From IMG/VR virus record IMGVR_UViG_3300029319_000408, positions 1 to 26,649 of that record: a DNA stretch of 26,649 bases. One strand, written 5' to 3'. Shown here one piece after another: positions 21,990-26,649 of the stretch. This DNA is from a virus. A model generated the notes under the pieces. That model did not search any database and was not told the DNA's origin. It saw only the letters and a list, made by a program, of their open reading frames with translations. The number at the start of each line of letters is the position of its first letter. Position 1 is the first letter of the stretch. The position numbers and the translations under genes are program-made.

Positions 21990-22241
21990 ATGTTTTGGAT
22001 ATTAACCGTGATGTTAACTTACGGAGCCGTTGATGTAACTGAGATGCGTACACTGTCTTCTGATTCTGCGACCCCTTCTGTAAATTTTAGCACAGAATCA
22101 GAATGCCAAGACTATCTTTATGACAACAAAGTCGCTATTACTGACGATCTTTTATTAAAATTTAGAAACGTGGGTGGTATGGAGTTGACTGGCTTCGACT
22201 ACTTCTGTGAGGGTAGATATGATAAAACAAGCACTAATTAA
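21990..22241 (+). CDS. Small exported-looking protein (83 aa)
   Basis: 83 residues with a short hydrophobic N-terminus (MFWILTVMLTYGAV) that could be a signal peptide or anchor, and two cysteines (SECQDYLY and DYFCEGRY) that could form a disulphide in the periplasm. AAGGAGG lies seven bases before the ATG. The 3' end overlaps the next gene by 23 bp. Size and location resemble phage envelope-directed proteins, but function is unknown. Confidence 0.6.
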   Translation: MFWILTVMLTYGAVDVTEMRTLSSDSATPSVNFSTESECQDYLYDNKVAITDDLLLKFRNVGGMELTGFDYFCEGRYDKTSTN

Positions 22242-22410
22242 AAAATTAGAAGGTGACATCGAAGTTGCAAAGATAGATCTTAAAATATTTTTAGAGAAAC
22301 AAATTGGCGTAGCAGAGCACATTGATTATGTTGTCACCGCTGAAAAGAAACTTGAACAATTGGCTCATGCTGAAGATAAGTTGGAATCATTACTAAAATT
22401 AGGTGATTGA
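22219..22410 (+). CDS. Small helical protein (63 aa)
   Basis: 63 residues from the ATG at 22219, where GTGAGGG in the overlapping upstream gene can serve as binding site; an alternative GTG start at 22207 would add four residues. The whole chain is a charged amphipathic helix (KKLEGDIEVAKIDLKIFLEK, then AEKKLEQLAHAEDKLESLL), likely a coiled coil. No specific family recognised. Confidence 0.55.
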   Translation: MIKQALIKKLEGDIEVAKIDLKIFLEKQIGVAEHIDYVVTAEKKLEQLAHAEDKLESLLKLGD

Positions 22411-22437
22411 CAGATAACCATTTTGTGTTAATATAAT
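22407..22437 (+). promoter_or_regulatory. Sigma70-type promoter at lipoprotein gene
   Basis: Consensus TTGACA (22407-22412) and TATAAT (22432-22437), with a long 19-base spacer. The -10 box ends only three bases before the ATG at 22441, so RNA would start inside or at the start codon unless TAATAT (22429-22434, 16-base spacer) is the real -10. Confidence 0.5.
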
Positions 22438-22440
22438 AGT

Positions 22441-22761
22441 ATGAGATTACTATTACTACTTTGTGTATTACTCGCTGGATGCACCAACACTCAATATTTT
22501 GCTTTAACTGGACACAATCAGCAGGCCGATGTAATACAAGCAAGTTTCCAACAAGCACTAGAACACAATCCAGATGGCTCAAGCACACATTGGTATGATA
22601 AGGCAACGGGCAAACGTGGATATGTTATGCCGATATATGAAGCACCCAGCAGAAATAAGCATTGTAGGTTCTTTGAAATAGGTTATTACTTCGCAGAATA
22701 TCCAGCAGAATTTTATCATGGCAAGGCTTGTAGGCGTGATCAAGTTTGGCATATCTACTAA
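22441..22761 (+). CDS. Small lipoprotein (106 aa)
   Basis: 106 residues. MRLLLLLCVLLAGC is a lipoprotein signal with lipobox LLAGC, so Cys14 would be lipidated and the protein anchored in the membrane facing the periplasm. The rest is polar and aromatic (KHCRFFEIGYYFAEYPAEFY), with two later cysteines that may pair. It could be an outer-membrane spanin-like or superinfection-exclusion protein; no evidence decides. No Shine-Dalgarno. Confidence 0.7.
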   Translation: MRLLLLLCVLLAGCTNTQYFALTGHNQQADVIQASFQQALEHNPDGSSTHWYDKATGKRGYVMPIYEAPSRNKHCRFFEIGYYFAEYPAEFYHGKACRRDQVWHIY

Positions 22762-22768
22762 ATAAATA
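22762..22768 (+). promoter_or_regulatory. T4-type late promoter element
   Basis: ATAAATA next to the lipoprotein stop; leader of about 23 nt with AAGAGGA as ribosome binding site for the gene at 22797. Confidence 0.5.
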
Positions 22769-22796
22769 CAAATAACACTTAAGAGGATATAAAAAG

Positions 22797-23477
22797 ATGC
22801 CAATTAGTTTCAGTAACCAAGCACACGATGACAGAAGAGAAAAGCACTTTAGAGTCGCGGTTGCTATGGGAGCATATGATACAGGTACTGTAGGTACATC
22901 AGGTGGAGCAGTTACACCAAACGGAAACTTTCCAAACGCATCAAAATATCCATACATTACAAACTTAGGTACGTTAGCAACAAATGTAACTAGAGCGACA
23001 TCAAACGCACTGGCATTGAATAGAGAACGTGGCTTGATGAGATTTGAAAGTGTTGTAAAACAGTTAAACAAAAACACAAATGTTGACATCCTTGATATTG
23101 AAATAGTAGAAGCAAATGGATCTGCTCAAGCAACTGCGTTAGAGTTTACTGTGGCAGTTGAAGATACTGATAGTTTCTTTACAAAAGATGCAACTTCATT
23201 TACAGGTATTGATGGATCAACAACTGTTAATACTCCTGAGGAAGTTATCAAAGACAGAGTAGCAGTTGGTATTGCTTGTGGATCAGAAACTTATGCGGCT
23301 GACTCAACTGTGTCTGGTAGCATTACAGAAAACAGAACAGTGTTTAGACCAGCAACAACTGACACGGTTATAGAGGCAGTGACAGCAACACCGCCAACAG
23401 ACTTAGAAAGTATTTTGTTCTCAATTACAGTAACGCAGATAACAACCACTAAAAGATTGTCAGGCGAAGACAGTTAA
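22797..23477 (+). CDS. Virion-like protein (226 aa)
   Basis: 226 residues opening MPISFSNQAHDDRREKHFRV. Rich in Thr, Ala, Val and Asn with beta-type segments (TALEFTVAVEDTDSFFT; DLESILFSITVTQITTTKR), no membrane helix. Its MPI start, late promoter and strong leader parallel the small virion-like genes at 8391 and 9482. Probably a structural or decoration protein; I recognise no named family. Confidence 0.55.
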   Translation: MPISFSNQAHDDRREKHFRVAVAMGAYDTGTVGTSGGAVTPNGNFPNASKYPYITNLGTLATNVTRATSNALALNRERGLMRFESVVKQLNKNTNVDILDIEIVEANGSAQATALEFTVAVEDTDSFFTKDATSFTGIDGSTTVNTPEEVIKDRVAVGIACGSETYAADSTVSGSITENRTVFRPATTDTVIEAVTATPPTDLESILFSITVTQITTTKRLSGEDS

Positions 23478-23508
23478 TATTTCACTTTTATCTTTACGCA
23501 TTTTACGT

Positions 23509-23514
23509 TATAAT
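23509..23514 (+). promoter_or_regulatory. -10 box at the 85-aa gene
   Basis: Consensus TATAAT ends five bases before the ATG at 23520; a -35 is not clear. No Shine-Dalgarno is present, so this again suggests a leaderless start. Confidence 0.4.
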
Positions 23515-23519
23515 AAAGC

Positions 23520-23777
23520 ATGGCAGAATGGATATACACATCGCCGGATGGCGGCGAAACAGTCTATAAGCACAAGGCAGGCGTGTCTGAAAAGATTTTA
23601 GTCAGTGAAACAGAGAAAGCACAGGCTCGAAGATTTGCTTTGAACGAAGATAGGATGACAGGATCCCAGGCAGTGATGCTACGAAAAAAGTATCCTGCTT
23701 TACAAGAAGCATGGGAAAATTATGTGACCATGTGGGAACTTACAGTGACCGAGGACGATTATTTTAACATAGATTAA
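23520..23777 (+). CDS. Hypothetical protein (85 aa)
   Basis: 85 residues: a short beta hairpin-like N-terminus (WIYTSPDGGETVYKHKAG), then a helical part (KAQARRFALNEDRMTGSQAV) with KYPALQEAWENYVTMWEL. Acidic end. No recognised family. It sits between the virion-like gene and the cytochrome b operon, with 27 bp to the latter. Confidence 0.6.
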   Translation: MAEWIYTSPDGGETVYKHKAGVSEKILVSETEKAQARRFALNEDRMTGSQAVMLRKKYPALQEAWENYVTMWELTVTEDDYFNID

Positions 23778-23804
23778 TGAATATGAGGGAGCAGTAAATA
23801 TACT

Positions 23805-25118
23805 ATGTTTCTAATTGTAGTAACTTTTATTTGTGCAATGGCCATATCAACTGTGGCCATATATTATTCTGTGTTAGGATTGGCGGCAATATTTGCGGCC
23901 GCCAAGTGGCCTATCATTATTATGGGAGGTGTGTTAGAAGTATCTAAGTTGGTCACAGCCTCTTGGTTATATCAGAATTGGAAAAACATTCCATTTTTCT
24001 TAAAAACATATCTTACCATAGCCGTTGTAGTGTTGATGCTTATAACCTCACTTGGAATCTTTGGATTTCTTTCTAGGGCACACATTGAACAGGCAACTCC
24101 TACAGGTGATGCTGTCGCCAAGATAGAAAGACTAGATTCGCAGATATTGAGACAAGAAACAACAATACAAAGTCTTATAGGAAAAATAGATAGATTACGC
24201 ACTGGTACAAGTGACACTGCTAAGGAACAGATAGAAAGAGAGCAAAACATTATAGAAAATGCTAATAATAAAATTGTAAAGGATGTTGAACTTATAACTT
24301 TACAAATTGATAATATCAAGGCAGAGATCATAGATATTCAAGCGGTAGCAGATAAGAAGATAAGCATAGAACAAGACAAGTTAAACACACTTGATGATGC
24401 CGTGAACACTGTGCTAAGTGCAAACAAAAATTTCTTCAATGAAGAACTTGAAGCCGCTAAATTACGTGATAGTCAGAAAAATGAAAGAGACTCAATTACC
24501 AAAAACATTGCATCAGCACAAGCAGATGCCGACGAACAGATTCAACCTTTAAGAAGTAAAATTGGCGATTTAAACGCACAAATCAGCACCTTACAAGCCT
24601 CTGTTGCAGACGAGATAGCCAGTGCCAAAGCAAGGATAGACAGCATCAACGAGGGTGCTATAACTGCCCAAGCAGATGCAGATATTACTATAGAAAACTA
24701 TGAAATACAAATTAATGAAGCATATGATACCATTGATGAACTTAATGCTGAAAAGTATATTGCAGAATCAAAAATACGAGAATTAACTGCTGAAGTAGGC
24801 CCAATCAAATATATCGCACAATTCTTTGATCGCGATGGAGAAGTTGACTTGGAAAGAGCAGTAACTTGGCTGATCATAATAATTATGTTTGTATTTGATC
24901 CCCTGGCTGTGCTATTATTAATTGCAGTAAACATGAGTTTGAAAGCAAGATATGGATGGTCATTCGAAGGCAAAGGCGCTTTGGATAATAACGGAAATGG
25001 CACAACTGTGATAGAGAAAGAAGTTGTGCGGGACGTTGGAGATAAAGTTGACCTAAGCATTCCGCCAGGCATACGCGAACTAGAAAAAAAGATATCAGAA
25101 AAACTTAAGAAAGGTTAA
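23805..25118 (+). CDS. Membrane-anchored long coiled-coil protein (437 aa)
   Basis: 437 residues. Three hydrophobic segments lie at about 2-33, 34-55 and 66-90, a long charged coiled coil at about 105-345 ([20 protein letters not shown] and similar), then one more membrane segment at about 360-385 ([20 protein letters not shown]) and a short tail. The tail at 415-437, [20 protein letters not shown], matches the C-terminus of the 72-residue protein at 26411. It precedes cytochrome b by two bases. GAGGGAG lies 13 bases before the ATG. Such proteins occur in marine T4-like phages without known function; a membrane scaffold is plausible. Confidence 0.65.
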   Translation: MFLIVVTFICAMAISTVAIYYSVLGLAAIFAAAKWPIIIMGGVLEVSKLVTASWLYQNWKNIPFFLKTYLTIAVVVLMLITSLGIFGFLSRAHIEQATPTGDAVAKIERLDSQILRQETTIQSLIGKIDRLRTGTSDTAKEQIEREQNIIENANNKIVKDVELITLQIDNIKAEIIDIQAVADKKISIEQDKLNTLDDAVNTVLSANKNFFNEELEAAKLRDSQKNERDSITKNIASAQADADEQIQPLRSKIGDLNAQISTLQASVADEIASAKARIDSINEGAITAQADADITIENYEIQINEAYDTIDELNAEKYIAESKIRELTAEVGPIKYIAQFFDRDGEVDLERAVTWLIIIIMFVFDPLAVLLLIAVNMSLKARYGWSFEGKGALDNNGNGTTVIEKEVVRDVGDKVDLSIPPGIRELEKKISEKLKKG

Positions 25119-25120
25119 AC

Positions 25121-26398
25121 ATGGACCACAAGCCTGTACAAACAAACAAAGTAGGCGGCTCTCCATTCAAAGGCATACTAGGATGGGTTGATGATCGGCT
25201 ACCAATTTTTAGAATGTTCAAACACGAATACTTGGATTTCCAAGTGCCAAAAAGTCTAAATTACTTTTGGAGTTTTGGCGGCATATTGATGTTCTGCCTA
25301 TTAGGTCTAATTGTATCAGGCCTAGTGCTAGGTATGCATTACAAACCAGATGCAGATGATGCATTTAATTCTGTTGAACACATTATGAGAGATGTTAATT
25401 ATGGATGGTTATTAAGATATTTCCATATGAACCTTGCATCATTTTTCTTCATTGCAGTTTATCTACATATTTTTAGAGCAATGTACTTTGGATCTTATAA
25501 AGACCCTAGACAAGTGATGTGGCTAATTGGAATTGTAATATTTTTCTTAATGGTTGCAACTGCATTCTTGGGGTATACTTTACCATGGGGCCAGATGTCT
25601 TTATGGGGAGCAACGGTGATCACTAATCTTGTAAGTGCAGTTCCGTTTGTTGGAGAGCCAATCGTTACCTGGTTGTGGGGAGGATACTCTGTGGGCGATC
25701 CCACTGTGAATAGATTTTATGTGCTACATTGGTTACTAGCATTTGTAATATTGGGTATAGTAATTCTACATGTCATTGCTTTACACATCACAGGCTCAAA
25801 CAATCCCTCAGGCATAGAACCTAAGGATACAAGAGACACAGTTACATTTCATCCATACACAACAATGAAAGACGTGTTTTTCATGAGTGTGTTTTTCCTT
25901 GTGTTTGCATTTTTTGTATTTTTTGCACCTAACATATTAGGACACCCGGACAACTACATTCCTGCCAATCCAATTGTTACTCCTGAACATATTGTGCCTG
26001 AATGGTACTTTCTGCCATTCTATGCCATCCTAAGAGCGATCCCAGACAAACTGGGCGGAGTGGTTGCCATGGTCAGTGCGATTGCAATCCTAGGACTGCT
26101 TCCTTGGCTGGATCGGAGTAAAATAAGATCTTGTATCTTTAGACCAATGCATAGACAATGGTTTATTATTTTTGTATTGAACTTTTTCTTACTAATGTAT
26201 ATTGGTGCAATGCCTGCAACAGGAATATATGTTACATTAGGACAAATAGGAACGGCATATTGGTTTGCATATTTTTTATTAATTGTTCCTATCAACAGTA
26301 TTTTCGAGAAACCAAAACCCATGCCTAAAAGCATACACGAATATCTCGAGTGGAAAAAACAGGGTAAAATAAAAAACGTGTTTAAATGGATGAAATAG
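25121..26398 (+). CDS. petB: Cytochrome b (bc1 complex type), complete
   Basis: 425 residues, the usual length for alphaproteobacterial cytochrome b, with eight expected membrane helices. In the bc1 complex it oxidises ubiquinol and drives proton translocation. Haem ligands are all present with canonical spacing: His102 and His116, His203 and His217. Qo-site PEWY is at 293-296 and [10 protein letters not shown] at 151-160. Qi-site residues are His222 ([10 protein letters not shown]) and Lys250-Asp251. No break or truncation. There is no cytochrome c1 or Rieske gene nearby in the window, so it would join host subunits. It lies two bases after the coiled-coil gene and 12 bp before the 72-aa gene. 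Its DNA shares the window-wide lack of GCWGC, so it is adapted to this genome. Confidence 0.96.
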   Translation: MDHKPVQTNKVGGSPFKGILGWVDDRLPIFRMFKHEYLDFQVPKSLNYFWSFGGILMFCLLGLIVSGLVLGMHYKPDADDAFNSVEHIMRDVNYGWLLRYFHMNLASFFFIAVYLHIFRAMYFGSYKDPRQVMWLIGIVIFFLMVATAFLGYTLPWGQMSLWGATVITNLVSAVPFVGEPIVTWLWGGYSVGDPTVNRFYVLHWLLAFVILGIVILHVIALHITGSNNPSGIEPKDTRDTVTFHPYTTMKDVFFMSVFFLVFAFFVFFAPNILGHPDNYIPANPIVTPEHIVPEWYFLPFYAILRAIPDKLGGVVAMVSAIAILGLLPWLDRSKIRSCIFRPMHRQWFIIFVLNFFLLMYIGAMPATGIYVTLGQIGTAYWFAYFLLIVPINSIFEKPKPMPKSIHEYLEWKKQGKIKNVFKWMK

Positions 26399-26410
26399 AA
26401 AGGAGGATCT

Positions 26411-26629
26411 ATGACAAATAAAAAACAAGAACAAATTAATCAACTTTGGGAACGATATGCTAAAACTTTAGGCTTACTAAATGCTACATTAGACGAACTT
26501 GAAAAGAAGCCTAAGGAAGTTATAGTTGAAGTTGAAGCAGATGTTGATCTTAGCACACCACCAGCTATAGCTGAACTTGAAAAACAGGTGCAAGAAAAAC
26601 TGAACAAAGATGACAGCACAGAGGAATAA
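26411..26629 (+). CDS. Small acidic protein sharing C-terminal motif with the 437-aa protein
   Basis: 72 residues. An N-terminal helix (QEQINQLWERYAKTLGLLNA) is followed by KEVIVEVEADVDLSTPPAIA and ELEKQVQEKL, closely matching the end of the 437-residue protein two genes upstream ([20 protein letters not shown]). AAGGAGG lies five bases before the ATG, the strongest binding site in this operon. The shared motif on both sides of cytochrome b suggests a common partner or a duplicated docking module. No other domain recognised. Confidence 0.7.
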   Translation: MTNKKQEQINQLWERYAKTLGLLNATLDELEKKPKEVIVEVEADVDLSTPPAIAELEKQVQEKLNKDDSTEE

Positions 26630-26649
26630 AGAAATAGTAGATAATATTT

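Noticed and set aside
10566-23903. Three GCGGCCGC octamers (near 10567, 15857, 23896) as special sites
   Set aside because: Each encodes Ala-Ala-Ala in frame, and GCG-GCC spelling follows from avoiding GCWGC; no separate function is needed.
25121-26398. Cytochrome b as an assembly chimera with host DNA
   Set aside because: Gaps to both neighbours are 2 and 12 bp, the neighbours share a protein motif across it, and it obeys the same GCWGC absence as the rest. It cannot be fully excluded without reads.
1-26649. Avoidance of GANTC or GATC
   Set aside because: Both words occur many times in the window, so no avoidance is evident.

Overview
The window looks like part of the genome of a T4-like (contractile-tailed) bacteriophage of a marine alphaproteobacterium, quite possibly a SAR11-type host. 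The evidence is: AT-rich, densely packed genes with many TAATG, ATGA and GTGA overlaps; repeated T4-type late-promoter words (TATAAATA/TTAAATA) before genes; class Ia ribonucleotide reductase (nrdA, nrdB); a RecB-like nuclease; a pectate-lyase-fold tail protein; small virion-like proteins; and a circularly permuted (two-piece, alphaproteobacterial type) tmRNA. I saw no bacterial housekeeping operon. The host assignment is inference.

Layout. 1-3250 is a leftward block of small unknown proteins, an SGNH-like protein and a glycosyltransferase-like protein; the part left of about 2150 is read from a sigma70-type promoter near 2174-2201. 3251-3527 is a structured non-coding stretch (rightward promoter, four hairpins, a tandem 14-bp repeat). 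3528-6106 runs rightward: a very basic Cys-pair protein, a radical SAM enzyme, a second basic protein, a second SGNH-like protein and a small membrane protein. 6072-6854 is a leftward class 3 lipase, divergent from 6888-8343 (a small protein plus a ligase-like nucleotidyltransferase). 8391-10330 holds small virion-like genes, partly separated into single units by late promoters and terminators. 10405-13273 has a holin-like protein, a third basic protein and an acidic structural protein. 13290-15524 has the nuclease and the tail spike. 15615-20078 is nrdA, an inserted glycosyltransferase-like gene and nrdB. 20078-21070 has three small or accessory genes. About 21083-21350 is the tmRNA. 21377-23777 has a thermonuclease, small secreted or lipoprotein genes and another virion-like protein. 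23805-26629 is a three-gene operon with a complete cytochrome b in the middle.

Most interesting points: (1) an intact bc1-type cytochrome b with all haem ligands and quinone-site motifs, in a phage operon between two proteins that share the same C-terminal motif; (2) a phage-borne permuted tmRNA with a readable 14-residue tag; (3) complete absence, by eye, of GCAGC/GCTGC (GCWGC) across the window, suggesting restriction avoidance, with cytochrome b obeying the same rule; (4) late and sigma70 promoters placed so that the start codon falls at about +1, suggesting leaderless mRNAs; (5) basic proteins and a ligase-like enzyme whose N-termini resemble T4 capsid-targeting peptides, suggesting packaging in the head and injection.
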